64,000 nucleotides of DNA from JAEUMG01 sp963805405. Its GTDB lineage: Bacteria > Pseudomonadota > Alphaproteobacteria > Rhizobiales > Aestuariivirgaceae. The notes under the pieces are model-generated. The model ran no database searches, was not told the origin of the DNA, and saw only the letters and a program-made list of their open reading frames with translations. The stretch is from contig CAWDUC010000011.1 in NCBI GenBank assembly GCA_963805405.1, positions 186,001-250,000 on the forward strand. The letters run 5' to 3'. Made by a program: the position numbers and the translations under genes. This document shows, piece after piece, positions 40,330 through 48,923 of this stretch. Each line of letters starts with the position of its first letter. Position 1 is the stretch's first letter.

Positions 40330-41845
40330 TCACATCTTGCGCCAGTCGCCCAGTTGCTCGAAAGCGTGCGCGGCGCGGTAGATGGTCGATTCAGACCAGT
40401 GCTTGCCGATCGAGCATCATGCCGACCGGCAATCCCTCGGAAAGGCCGCAGGGGATCGACATGGCGGGATGGCCGGATGTGTCGAAAGGCGCGGTATTGC
40501 CAATCATCTCGAAGGCCCGCCGCAACACGAGCGGGATCGGGGCATCGGGCGGCGGCAAGGGCGTCGCCTTCATGGCGGTAGTCGGCATCAAGAGAAGATC
40601 GTAGCGCCCGAGTGCCTCGTCATAGGCAGCCCGCAAGGCGCGCGCCAGATTCTGCGCCTTGGCATAGAAATGCCCGCGATAGGTCTTCTGCATATATTCG
40701 CCGACAAACATCGAGACTTTGAGCGAGTGCGACAATTCATTGGCGCGGCTTCGCCAATTGGAATGGGCATCGAGAAGGCTCGTCACATAAAGCCCTTCCC
40801 AGCCGGTGCCGAAGCCATTGCCATGCATCATGATGTCGGTCAGGCCTTCGAGCGCGATCGGCGTCCAGATGGCCAGGCCGTCGCGATGCATGGAGACCGA
40901 CACTTCTTCGACCGTCGCGCCAAGCCCACGGAATTTCTCCGCTGCCTTCCGCACTTTCTGGTCGACGTCGCGCTCGCTTTCCGGCCGGCCGAAGCCTTCG
41001 CTGACGATGCCGATCCGCAACCCCGAGACGCCGCGTCCAAGAGCTGCCGTGTAGCGATCGGTCCTGACATTGATCTGGCGCGGATCGAGCCCGTCGGACC
41101 CTGCAATGACCTCGAGCAGCAAGGCATTGGACGCGACATTCGCCGTCATCGGCCCGGTGTGATCGATGGTCGGCTCGATCGGCATGATGCCGGTATAGGG
41201 CACGAGGCCATGGGTCGGCTTCATGCCGTAAATGCCGCAGAACGAGGCGGGCATGCGGATCGATCCGCCCTGGTCGCCGCCGATCGCCATTTCGATCTCG
41301 CCCGCCGCAATCAGCGCGGCTGAACCCGAAGACGAACCGCCCGCCGAATAGCCCATGCGCCAGGGATTGTGGACGGGGCCTGTCGCATTGGTGTGGCTGC
41401 CGCCCGAAAGACAGAAAGACTCGCAATGCGCCTTGCCGACGATCGTGCCGCCGGCATCGAGAATGCGGGTCACAACGGTTGCATCGACATCGGGCGTATA
41501 GCCTTCGAGCGTCGAGGCACCATTCATCATCGGCACGCCTGCCAGGCAGATATTGTCTTTTAGCGCGATGCGTTTTCCTTCGAGCGCGCCCGACGCCGCA
41601 CCGCGTACCTCGCATTTCACATACCAGGCATTGAGCGGGTTCTCTTTGGCGCCCGGCTTGTAGCCTGGCGTGCGCGGATACTTCACCTTCGGCAAATAGT
41701 CGGGTAGCGCATCAATACGATCATAGGCCTGGAAGGTCGCTTCCATCTCGCTCAGATAAGTCGAGAGATCGACATCGCTCATGGTCATGCCGAGATCGCT
41801 GACGATCCCGCGCAATTGATCCAGTGTCGGGCGGCGAACGGTCAT
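40330..41845 (-). CDS. Amidase-signature amidase, one frameshift at 3' end
   Basis: Hydrolyses an amide to acid and ammonia. Catalytic triad of the amidase-signature family: K96 in RIALKDNICLAG, the cis-Ser in YSAGGSSSGSAAL and the nucleophile S195 in IGGDQGGSIRMPASFCG. NPLNAWYV, GLVPYTGIMPIEPTIDHTGP and GMIANTAPFDxxGHP-like sequence resemble the amidases linked to nitrile hydratase. Start at the ATG at 41845 with GGGAG upstream. The frame stops early at 40391; removing one base near 40411 gives GMMLIGKHWSESTIYRAAHAFEQL, ending at 40330, which is the normal family C-terminus. It follows the transporter genes directly. Confidence 0.92.
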
Positions 41846-41856
41846 ATAAATCTCCC

Positions 41857-42653
41857 TCATCGCGGTCGTTGCGCCGCGCGTGGATGGAATTTTGAGTGAC
41901 GCGACTGGTCGATCGACGCGGGTCGTGCGCGCTGTCCCCAACCCGGCGAAATCTTCGATGAGGGCGGCGCCGGTCATCTCGGCGCGCGCCACCTCGCCCT
42001 TGATCTGGCCCTTCTCGAAGATCGAGCAATCGGTCGCAGAGATCGGTCAGGAACTCGAGATTCTGCTCGACGACCAGAATGGTGAGACCTTGTTCCTTGC
42101 GCAATCGCGAGAGAATGCCGCCGATCTCTTCGATGATCGATGGCTGGATGCCTTCAGTCGGCTCGTCGAGGAGAAGCATATGCGGCTCGGCAATGAGGCA
42201 GCGCGCGAGCGCCAGGATCTGCTGCTCGCCACCCGACAATTGTCCCGCCTGCCGATCAAGCAATGCTTCGAGGCGCGGAAAATCCCTGAGGGTCGCGGCG
42301 ATCGCATCATCCTCGCCGTCGGCGTCGCTCGGATAGGCGAAGCGCAGATTGTCGAGTGCTGAAAGCGCCGGGAAAATGCCGCGGCCCTGCGGCACATAGC
42401 CAAGCCCGAGGCGCGCGCGCCCATAAGGAGGCATCTTGGTGATGTCGGCGCCATCGAAGCGGAGCGTGCCGCCGGTCGCCGGCAGAAAGCCCATGACAGT
42501 GCGCAGAAGCGTGGATTTGCCCATGCCATTATGGCCGAGGAGACCCACGACTTCGCCTTCGTTCACCGTGATCGACACGCCATGCAGCACCGGCACGTCG
42601 CCATAGCCGCCGCGCAGCGCATCGATCTCGAGGAGGGCGACCGGGTCAGCCAT
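41857..42653 (-). CDS. Amide/urea-type branched-chain ABC transporter ATPase (LivF/UrtE-like), 3' end uncertain
   Basis: ATP-binding subunit of the high-affinity uptake system. Walker A VVGLLGHNGMGKSTLLR, Q-loop GLGYVPQGRGIFPAL, signature QLSGGEQQILALARCL, Walker B PHMLLLDEPTEGIQP and VVEQNLEF are all present. Near 42029 one extra T breaks the frame; the next frame gives CSIFEKGQIKGEVARAEMTGAALIEDFAGLG, the expected C-terminus. That corrected frame has no stop before the amidase and runs into it in frame, so a second indel or a real read-through must be assumed. The end at 41857 is the first stop in the remaining frame. Confidence 0.85.
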
Positions 42654-42669
42654 GGCGCACTTCCATTGT

Positions 42670-42768
42670 CGTCATCCCGGCGAAAGCCGGGACCCATGGG
42701 CCAGCCGGCACGGATGTCAGCCGCCTCGTCACGAGGAGGGATGGGTCCCGGCTTTCGCCGGGATGACG
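42670..42768. repeat. REP-like inverted-repeat element between livF and livG
   Basis: Two perfect 28-base arms (42670-42697 and 42741-42768) flank 43 bases. Each arm is itself a hairpin: CCCGGC-GAAA-GCCGGG, with a GNRA-type loop on one strand. The core TCATCCCGGCGAAAGCCGGG is a widespread extragenic repeat in alphaproteobacteria. It fills the gap between two transporter ATPase genes of one operon. Confidence 0.9.
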
Positions 42769-42782
42769 GATAAGAGCGCCCC

Positions 42783-43502
42783 TCACCCCTTCCTCCCCAG
42801 ATAGACATCGCGGACTTTCTGGTCCGCGAGCACGGTCTCGACCGGGGCTTCGATCAGTACGCGGCCCTGGTGGAACACCGTCACGATCTTGGCAATGCTG
42901 CGAATGAAATGCATGTCATGCTCGACGATGATGAGGGAAGCATCGTTGTTCATCTCGCGAATGACTTCGACCATCCGTTGCACTTCCTCGCCGGTGAGGC
43001 CCGCAGCCGGCTCATCAAGCAGGATCAGCCAGGGCTTGCCGGCCAAAACGATTCCAAGCTCCACCAATTGCCGCTGGCCATGGGCAAGACGAACGACTTC
43101 GGTTCCGGCAATTTCGCCGATCTTCAAGCGCTCGAGGGTTTCGGCGACGATCCTGTCGGCAACACGTGAATTCGTCTTGCGTCTGGCGGCAAGCCAGATG
43201 TTCTCGCGTGCGGTGAGGCCATTCATGACCGAAGGCACCTGCGTCTTGATGCCGACGCCGAGCCTCGCGATCTCATGCGGATTCCAGCCGGTCGTCTCCT
43301 CGGCGCGAATACGGACAGTGCCCTCGCTCGGCTTGAGCTGGCCGGTCAGGCATTTGAAGAAGGTACTTTTTCCGGCGCCATTCGGTCCGATCAGGCAGCG
43401 CAATTCCTTCTCGGCAATCGCGATGCTGACGCGATCGAGCGCGGCAACGCCGCCGAAATGAACGCTGAGCCCATGCGTTTCGACAACCGCGTTAGCCGGC
43501 AC
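42783..43502 (-). CDS. Amide/urea-type ABC transporter ATPase (LivG/UrtD-like)
   Basis: Second ATP-binding subunit, 239 residues. Walker A CLIGPNGAGKSTFFKC, Q-loop near GVGIKTQVPSVMNGLTAREN, signature RLAHGQRQLVELGIVLA (with AHGQ rather than LSGG, as in UrtD), and Walker B PWLILLDEPAAGLTGEE. The HGQRQ signature and QVPSVMNGLT favour the urea/amide branch over leucine transport. Overlaps the livM-like gene by 11 bases. Confidence 0.9.
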   Translation of the reverse strand: MPANAVVETHGLSVHFGGVAALDRVSIAIAEKELRCLIGPNGAGKSTFFKCLTGQLKPSEGTVRIRAEETTGWNPHEIARLGVGIKTQVPSVMNGLTARENIWLAARRKTNSRVADRIVAETLERLKIGEIAGTEVVRLAHGQRQLVELGIVLAGKPWLILLDEPAAGLTGEEVQRMVEVIREMNNDASLIIVEHDMHFIRSIAKIVTVFHQGRVLIEAPVETVLADQKVRDVYLGRKG

Positions 43503-44508
43503 GGGGGCGTCTCCGGCGCGATGTCTTCCGGCGCGATCGTCCCGCGGCGAGCCGCGACCACGCGGTCTGCAGTGTCGGGAAAATGCCGCGCGGGAGGAAG
43601 AGAACCGCGGCGATCAGGACGACGCCCATGATGAAAAAATTGTTGAGCCCGGAATTCTCTCCAAGCGCGATCTTGAGATAGCCCAGTATCCCTGCGCCGA
43701 TGATCGGACCGGCGAGCGTCCCCGCACCGCCGACGATCGTCCAGATGATGATCTCGGAGGACTGGCCGAGCGAGAACATGTTGGGCGTGATGATTTCCGC
43801 CCAGTTCGCAAAGATGCAGCCGGCAATGCCGGCAATCCCGCCGCCGATCGAAAAGGCAATCGTCTTGAGCAACCGCACGTCGTAGCCCATCAATTCGGCG
43901 CGCAACTCATTCTCGCGGATGCCGACCAGTGCGCGGCCGAAGGGACTCTTGAGCACCAGCCTGACGACCACATAGATCGCGATCAGCAGCAGGAAGGCGA
44001 AGTAATAGAGGCTCTCATTGTAGAGATAGTCATTCGGATCCCACGGCTTGGTCAGTGTCGGGAACCCAGGGATGCCGTTATAGCCGCCCAATCTCGCCGA
44101 ACCGATGCGATAGGCCTCGCCGGCTGTGGTGTTCATGAACTTGAACAGGATCAGCGTGAAGACCAGCGTGACGACCGCCATATAGACATCCGACAAACGG
44201 CCATAGAACATCATCGCGCCAAGCAGCGCGGCAATAAGCGCGGGAATGAGGATAGCGGCGAGGAAACCCAGCCACGGCATCTGCGTATTGATTGCCGTCA
44301 CCGCGAAAGCATAGCCACCCAGACCGTAGAATGCGGCCTGGCCAAAGCAGAGAATGCCGGCGTAACCCCATACAAAACCGAGACTGAGCGCGAGTATTGC
44401 GAAGGCGGTCAGCACAGTGAGCGTGTAGTGGTTCAGCACCAGCGGAAGCGCGAACATGATGATGAGACCGACAATGGCGATCAGCAGGATTTCGCGCCCG
44501 GTCTTCAT
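43492..44508 (-). CDS. Amide/urea-type ABC transporter permease (LivM/UrtC-like)
   Basis: A 338-residue permease with about nine membrane helices. Family marks: LSLGFVWGYAGILCFGQAAFYGLGGYAFA, MAVVTLVFTLILFKFMNTTAG, GRALVGIRENELRAELMGYDVRLLK (cytoplasmic coupling loop) and IWTIVGGAGTLAGPIIGAGIL. The C-terminal 25 residues are a basic Arg/Lys tail that overlaps the livG start. Lies four bases after the LivH-like gene. Confidence 0.9.
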   Translation of the reverse strand: MKTGREILLIAIVGLIIMFALPLVLNHYTLTVLTAFAILALSLGFVWGYAGILCFGQAAFYGLGGYAFAVTAINTQMPWLGFLAAILIPALIAALLGAMMFYGRLSDVYMAVVTLVFTLILFKFMNTTAGEAYRIGSARLGGYNGIPGFPTLTKPWDPNDYLYNESLYYFAFLLLIAIYVVVRLVLKSPFGRALVGIRENELRAELMGYDVRLLKTIAFSIGGGIAGIAGCIFANWAEIITPNMFSLGQSSEIIIWTIVGGAGTLAGPIIGAGILGYLKIALGENSGLNNFFIMGVVLIAAVLFLPRGIFPTLQTAWSRLAAGRSRRKTSRRRRPRAG

Positions 44509-44512
44509 CCGC

Positions 44513-45379
44513 TCAAACCCGATTCTTCAGGAAACGCCCGGTGATCCCGGTCGGAAGAATTCGCAGCAACACGACCGCGGCGATGAGAAGGGCGATTTCG
44601 CCCACGACCGAGGTCGATAGAAAAGTGAATATCTGATAGACGAGCCCGAGGATCGATGCGCTGGCCAACGTGCCGGACACGACCGAGGCGCCGCCGGTGA
44701 TCACTGTGATGAAGGCCTTGGCGATATAGTTGGCGCCGCCTGTCGGAATGGCGCCGAAGATCGGTGTCAGGATTCCGCCGGCAAGTCCTGCAAGTGCCGA
44801 GCCCGCAATGAAAGTCCACATATAGATGTGGGACGTATTGTAGCCGAAGGCTTGCGCCATGTCGGGGCGCTGCATGGCGGCGCGCGCCACAAGCCCGGCG
44901 CGGGTTCCCTTCATCACCGCATAGAGGCCGAGCATGACGATGATCGCCATCGCGATGATGAAGAGGTTATAGCCGTTGATCTGGTAGGCGCCGACAGTGA
45001 AGCCCGAAATCGGCGCGCTTATACCTGTTTGCGTGTTGCCGAAAATCATCACGAAGGCGCCCATCATCGCAAGGCTCAAGCCCCAGGTGGCGAGCATGGT
45101 GTTGATGAGCCGGCCATAGAGCCAGCGCACGATCAGGCGCTCGACGAGAAAGCCCCAGATCGCACCGGCCAGAGGGGCCGCGACCAGGATGGCGAGATAG
45201 ATCGGGACGCCATAGCGGTTGGCAAAGATCGCCGCATAGGAACCGAGTATCAGGAATTCGCCGTGGGCGAGATTGATCACCCGCATCATGCCGAAGATCA
45301 CGGCTAGCCCGGCGCTGATCAATGCGAGCACCGAGATCGCGTAGAGGACTTCGATGATGACGACGACGGCGTAGTCCAT
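44513..45379 (-). CDS. Amide/urea-type ABC transporter permease (LivH/UrtB-like)
   Basis: A 288-residue permease. The N-terminus MDYAVVVIIEVLYAISVLAL is followed by GLAVIFGMMRVINLAHGEFLILGSYAA, the clearest LivH/UrtB mark, then VARAAMQRPDMAQAFGYNTSHIYMWTF and VVSGTLASASILGL. Start at 45379 right after the large inverted-repeat element; the open frame further upstream is repeat sequence, not protein. Confidence 0.9.
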   Translation of the reverse strand: MDYAVVVIIEVLYAISVLALISAGLAVIFGMMRVINLAHGEFLILGSYAAIFANRYGVPIYLAILVAAPLAGAIWGFLVERLIVRWLYGRLINTMLATWGLSLAMMGAFVMIFGNTQTGISAPISGFTVGAYQINGYNLFIIAMAIIVMLGLYAVMKGTRAGLVARAAMQRPDMAQAFGYNTSHIYMWTFIAGSALAGLAGGILTPIFGAIPTGGANYIAKAFITVITGGASVVSGTLASASILGLVYQIFTFLSTSVVGEIALLIAAVVLLRILPTGITGRFLKNRV

Positions 45380-45388
45380 GAAACCTAA

Positions 45389-45549
45389 CTCCCTCCGCCG
45401 CGCGCAGCGCGGGGAGGGTGGCGCGTGCAAGGCGCCGGGTGGGGTGATTCGGCGCGACAGATCGGGCAGGAAACTACCGGAAAGACCCCACCCGTCACGC
45501 ATTCGCGTGACACCCTCCCCACGCCGCTTGCGCGGCGCGGCGGAGGGAG
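45389..45549. repeat. Large nested inverted-repeat element between binding protein and permease genes
   Basis: Three pairs of perfect arms nest inside one another: CTCCCTCCGCCGCGC (45389-45403) with 45535-45549, GGGGAGGGTG (45411-45420) with 45511-45520, and GGGTGGGGT (45437-45445) with 45485-45493. A small hairpin GTCACGC-ATTC-GCGTGAC lies at 45494-45511. The whole 161 bases can fold into one long branched stem. It fills the gap between two genes of one operon and contains no gene. Confidence 0.9.
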
Positions 45550-45563
45550 GAGTTCAGTACAGA

Positions 45564-46784
45564 TCAAATCTTGATCTCATATTGCTGGTTGTCGTCCGGG
45601 TTCTTCTTGAGATCGCAGACGGCTTGCGTATCGACCGGCGGGCGCTGCGGAAAGACTTCGAGCACCTTCATCTTTTGATCCTCGACCTGCATGAGGAGCA
45701 CGTCGTTGATGGCGTGATGGGTCGGGGGATCGATGGTGATCTTGCCGGCCGGCCCTTCGAAGGAAATGCCGGTTTCGAGCGCCTCGATCACTTTCATGCG
45801 ATCGACCGAGCCTGCCTTGCGGACGCCCTCGGCCCACAGGTTCATGCCGGAATAGGTCGCCACGGCAAGTTCATGCAGGTCGTCGGTGCTGCCGAAAGCC
45901 TTCTGCCATTTTTCGAGGAAGGCCTTGTTCTCCGGCGTGTCGCGCTCCTGCGACCAGGAATAGGCGACCATGATGCCATTGCCTTCTGCCGGCGTGAGCA
46001 CGCGATGCTCATTGCCAACGCAAAGCGTCGTCGAGGCCATCGGTATTTTCGCATTCATGCCGGCCGCCGCCCATTGCCGATAGAAGGACATATGCGCGCC
46101 GCCGACCAGGATCGACATGACGATATCGGGCTTGGCTTCCTGGATCTTGGTGATCGTTGCGCCGAAATCGGCGACATCCAGCGGGAAGAAATCGGTCTGG
46201 ATGATTTCACCGCCATTGGCCTCAGCATAATGCTGCACCCATTTGGCGGTGATCTGGCCGTAATTGTAATCCGCGGCGAGCGAGTAGATCTTCTTGCCCC
46301 ATTTCTTGATGATCGCCGGGAGCAGGACTTCCGACTGCTGCGCCGGCGTGACGCCGGTGCAGAAGGTGTTGCGGTCGCAGACGCCGCCTTCATATTGCGT
46401 GTTGTAGAAATAGAGCGTCTCGGCTTTGCGCAAGGTCGGGCGGATGGCTTCGCGCGACGCCGAGAGGATGCCGCCATGGACGACATTGACATGGTCCTGG
46501 CGCGTCAGTTGCTGCGCAAATTGCGTGTAGAGCGCCATGTCGGACTGCGTGTCGTAGGAAATCTTCTCGAGCTTCATGCCGAGCAATCCGCCACCGGCAT
46601 TGATCTCGTCAATGACGAGGCCGACCGCCTTGTCCATCGGCTTTCCGTAAATATCGAAAATGCCGGAAAGGTCGTGGATCGAGCCGACCTTGATCACGTC
46701 ATCGGCAAGGGCCATCGGCGGCAGGGCGGCGAGCGCGCCGGCCACGGCCGAGCCTTTGAGCATGTTTCTGCGGGACAATATCAT
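45564..46784 (-). CDS. Amide/urea-type ABC transporter substrate-binding protein (Peripla_BP_6)
   Basis: A 406-residue periplasmic binding protein of the UrtA/AmiC/FmdD group. A Tat-type signal is visible: SRRNMLKGSAVAGALAALPPMALA. The mature part opens VIKVGSIHDLSGIFDIYGKPMDKAV and has LYFYNTQYEGGVCDRNTFCTGVTPAQQ, which resembles the UrtA pattern around its ligand site, and KIYSLAADYNYGQITAKWVQHY. Start at 46784 with GGGAG. The amidase downstream suggests short aliphatic amides or urea-like compounds as ligands. It lies 70 bases after the flotillin gene and is probably the best expressed gene of the operon. Confidence 0.88.
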   Translation of the reverse strand: MILSRRNMLKGSAVAGALAALPPMALADDVIKVGSIHDLSGIFDIYGKPMDKAVGLVIDEINAGGGLLGMKLEKISYDTQSDMALYTQFAQQLTRQDHVNVVHGGILSASREAIRPTLRKAETLYFYNTQYEGGVCDRNTFCTGVTPAQQSEVLLPAIIKKWGKKIYSLAADYNYGQITAKWVQHYAEANGGEIIQTDFFPLDVADFGATITKIQEAKPDIVMSILVGGAHMSFYRQWAAAGMNAKIPMASTTLCVGNEHRVLTPAEGNGIMVAYSWSQERDTPENKAFLEKWQKAFGSTDDLHELAVATYSGMNLWAEGVRKAGSVDRMKVIEALETGISFEGPAGKITIDPPTHHAINDVLLMQVEDQKMKVLEVFPQRPPVDTQAVCDLKKNPDDNQQYEIKI

Positions 46785-46854
46785 TTGCGTTTCTCCCTCG
46801 CGGTTGGTGTGTGAGCGCAAGCGGCCGCAACCGCGGCGGACGCTGCTGCTAAGA

Positions 46855-48423
46855 TCATTTATCCGGTTGGTCCTTTGCCGCAAGGCCAGCGTCGCCCAGA
46901 TCGAGATTGAGGCCGAGCGACTGGCCGAGCTTCTGCATGGTCGGCAGTTGCAAGGCGAGATTGAGGATCGCATCGGTTGCATTCTGGACGGGTGAGGCCG
47001 CACCACCCGTGCCACCGCCCATCTGACCCAAGCCGTGAATCTGGTTGATCCTGATTGACTCGATCTTCTCGACCGGTTTCATCATCCGCTCGGCCAGTTC
47101 GGGCAATTTGTCGATCTTGTGCATGTCGATCTTCATGCGCATGACATTGTCCGACATGGTGTTTTCGGCGGCGACGATTGCCAGTCGGCCATCGGCCTCT
47201 GCCTTCAATTCGGAACGGCGGGCGTCGGAGCGCATGTCGGCGGCATTGGTTTCGGCGCGGACGCGGTCGAGCAGGGTTTTGACCTCGCTTTTCGCCCGCT
47301 CCTCGGAGGTTTGCGATTCCTGGCGGACGCGGATCAAGGCGGTGTCGAGTTCGCGCTCGGCAGCAAGACGTTCTTTTTCGGCCTGGACCTCTTCCTGCGC
47401 GGCGATCACCTTCTTGCGGGCCAGTTCGGTGTCGGCTTGGGCGGCGAGTTCGGCGGTGCGCTTCTTGGCAAGCGCGATCTGGCTATCGATCTTGGTGGTC
47501 TCGGCAGCGAGGAGTGCTTCGACTTCGCGTTCGCGCAAGTCGCGATCGCGATTGATCTCGGAGGTTCTCACCTCGAGTTCGCGGTGAATGCGGGCCTGTT
47601 CGGTGGTGCGCTGCGATTCCTGGCGCGCGGTTTCGCTTTCGGCGGTCGAGGCCGATTTCATCTTTTCGACCGCAAGTGATTGAAAAATCTGGGCTTGTTG
47701 CTGCTGCTGCTCGATTTCGAGGCGCCGTTTCAAGCCATCGAGATGGGTCTGGCGCACTGAAACATCGGCGTCGGCCTCGATTTCAGCGCGTTTTTTCTTG
47801 TTGCTGGCGATGATTTCGGCGAGGCGGCGCATGCCTACGGCGTTGAAGGCGTTGTTCTCATCGAGGGCCGAAAGCGGCGCCTGGTCGAGGCGGACGAGGG
47901 AGACGGATTCGAGCTTCAAGCCATTCTGGGCCATGCTGGGGCCAAGGATGCCGGCCACTTCGCGCACGAAAGCAGCCCGACTTTCGTGCAGTTCGTCCAT
48001 CGTCTTTGCCGCCACAACTGATTGAATTGCATCGATAAAACGGCCTTCGAAGAGGTTCTTGATCTCATCCGGATTGAGCGCCCTCGCGCCCAATGCCTGG
48101 GCTGCGGTCGCCACACCTTCAAGCGTCGGGTCGACGCGAAGGTAGAATTCCATTTCGGTGTCGAGGCGCAAGCGATCCTCGGTCATCAATGATTTTTCGG
48201 CCGTGCGGCGCACCTCCATCCGCATGGTGCGCATATTGATTTCCTCGACCTTGTGGAGGAAGGGGAGGGCGATGAACCCGCCATCAAGAACGACCGCCTT
48301 GCCGCCCGCGCCGGTTCTGATAAGTGCCCGTTCGCGCGTGGCTTTTCGGTAAAAGCGCTGCAAAAACACGATGATGATCGCAGCGATAATGATCGCCGCG
48401 ACAAGCGTTAGGAAGATCGCCAT
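46855..48423 (-). CDS. Flotillin/SPFH-domain membrane protein
   Basis: A 522-residue flotillin-like protein. One N-terminal membrane anchor (LTLVAAIIIAAIIIVFLQRFY) is followed by an SPFH domain (GGKAVVLDGGFIALPFLHKVEEINMRTMRMEV, LDTEMEFYLRVDP). From about residue 215 to 400 there is a long charged coiled coil rich in Glu, Arg and Ala (KRRAEIEADADVSVRQTHLD). The tail has MGGGTGGAAS. Of the YqiK/FloT type, which form large membrane-bound scaffolds. Divergent from marR, with an operator-like repeat in between. Confidence 0.88.
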   Translation of the reverse strand: MAIFLTLVAAIIIAAIIIVFLQRFYRKATRERALIRTGAGGKAVVLDGGFIALPFLHKVEEINMRTMRMEVRRTAEKSLMTEDRLRLDTEMEFYLRVDPTLEGVATAAQALGARALNPDEIKNLFEGRFIDAIQSVVAAKTMDELHESRAAFVREVAGILGPSMAQNGLKLESVSLVRLDQAPLSALDENNAFNAVGMRRLAEIIASNKKKRAEIEADADVSVRQTHLDGLKRRLEIEQQQQQAQIFQSLAVEKMKSASTAESETARQESQRTTEQARIHRELEVRTSEINRDRDLREREVEALLAAETTKIDSQIALAKKRTAELAAQADTELARKKVIAAQEEVQAEKERLAAERELDTALIRVRQESQTSEERAKSEVKTLLDRVRAETNAADMRSDARRSELKAEADGRLAIVAAENTMSDNVMRMKIDMHKIDKLPELAERMMKPVEKIESIRINQIHGLGQMGGGTGGAASPVQNATDAILNLALQLPTMQKLGQSLGLNLDLGDAGLAAKDQPDK

Positions 48424-48480
48424 CGGTAAAGCTCCCCGGCCGGATCGTCGATGATTCCGCCAAAATCACAGCGAGTCTTG

Positions 48481-48516
48481 ATATTTTCTCCAGAAACCAT
48501 ATATTTTCTCCGGAAA
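48481..48516 (+). promoter_or_regulatory. Tandem operator-like repeat in front of marR
   Basis: ATATTTTCTCCAGAAA (48481-48496) and ATATTTTCTCCGGAAA (48501-48516) differ at one base and are exactly 20 bases apart, two helical turns. Each has TTTTC/GAAA half-sites around TCC; the second extends to a palindrome ATATTTTC-TCCG-GAAAATAT reaching the marR start codon at 48519. It lies between marR and the flotillin gene, as expected for a MarR self-repressing site. Confidence 0.75.
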
Positions 48517-48518
48517 AT

Positions 48519-48923
48519 ATGCTCGATACACCCTTATTGCTCGCTCACCAGGCAGTCCGCCGACTTACTGCCAAAGCCTTAAGCTTGTTGGGTATTTCGG
48601 TCGACGAGGCGCGGGTCCTGGAGGTTCTTGGCGATCCCGAGCGGGTGAGCATGGGGCAAATCGCCAAGCGGTCAGGCTTGCGAATGCCGGCTTTGTCGAA
48701 GCTGGCCGATCGACTGGAATCGAGCGGCCTTGCGCGGCGGGTGGCCGGCGATGATGATACAAGGAAAGTGTATCTCGTCCTGACGCCGCTGGGAGAGCGG
48801 CAACGAAGCCAGGCGCTCGCCGAAATAGCCAAGGCCGACAAGGCCTTAGCGGAGAGGCTCGGATCCTGGGAGATCGACCGTTTGGTGAAGTTGCTGGCCA
48901 AGATTCAACAGGAAAAGGGCTGA
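48519..48923 (+). CDS. MarR family transcriptional regulator
   Basis: A 134-residue winged-helix regulator. The DNA-binding part is ISVDEARVLEVLGDPERVSMGQIAKRSGLRMPALSKLADRLESSGLARRVAGDDDTRKVYLVLTPLGE, with the Asp and Arg of the wing (DDDTRKVYL) intact. Probably a dimer that represses its own promoter by way of the tandem repeat just upstream. The VOC gene overlaps its stop by one base, so both are co-transcribed. A small molecule handled by the VOC protein may be the inducer. Confidence 0.9.
   Translation: MLDTPLLLAHQAVRRLTAKALSLLGISVDEARVLEVLGDPERVSMGQIAKRSGLRMPALSKLADRLESSGLARRVAGDDDTRKVYLVLTPLGERQRSQALAEIAKADKALAERLGSWEIDRLVKLLAKIQQEKG

Noticed and set aside
45378..46814. A 478-codon open frame on the plus strand, opposite the amide-type binding protein
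   Set aside because: It begins inside the inverted-repeat element and mirrors a gene with clear motifs and a signal peptide; GC-rich third positions explain the open frame.
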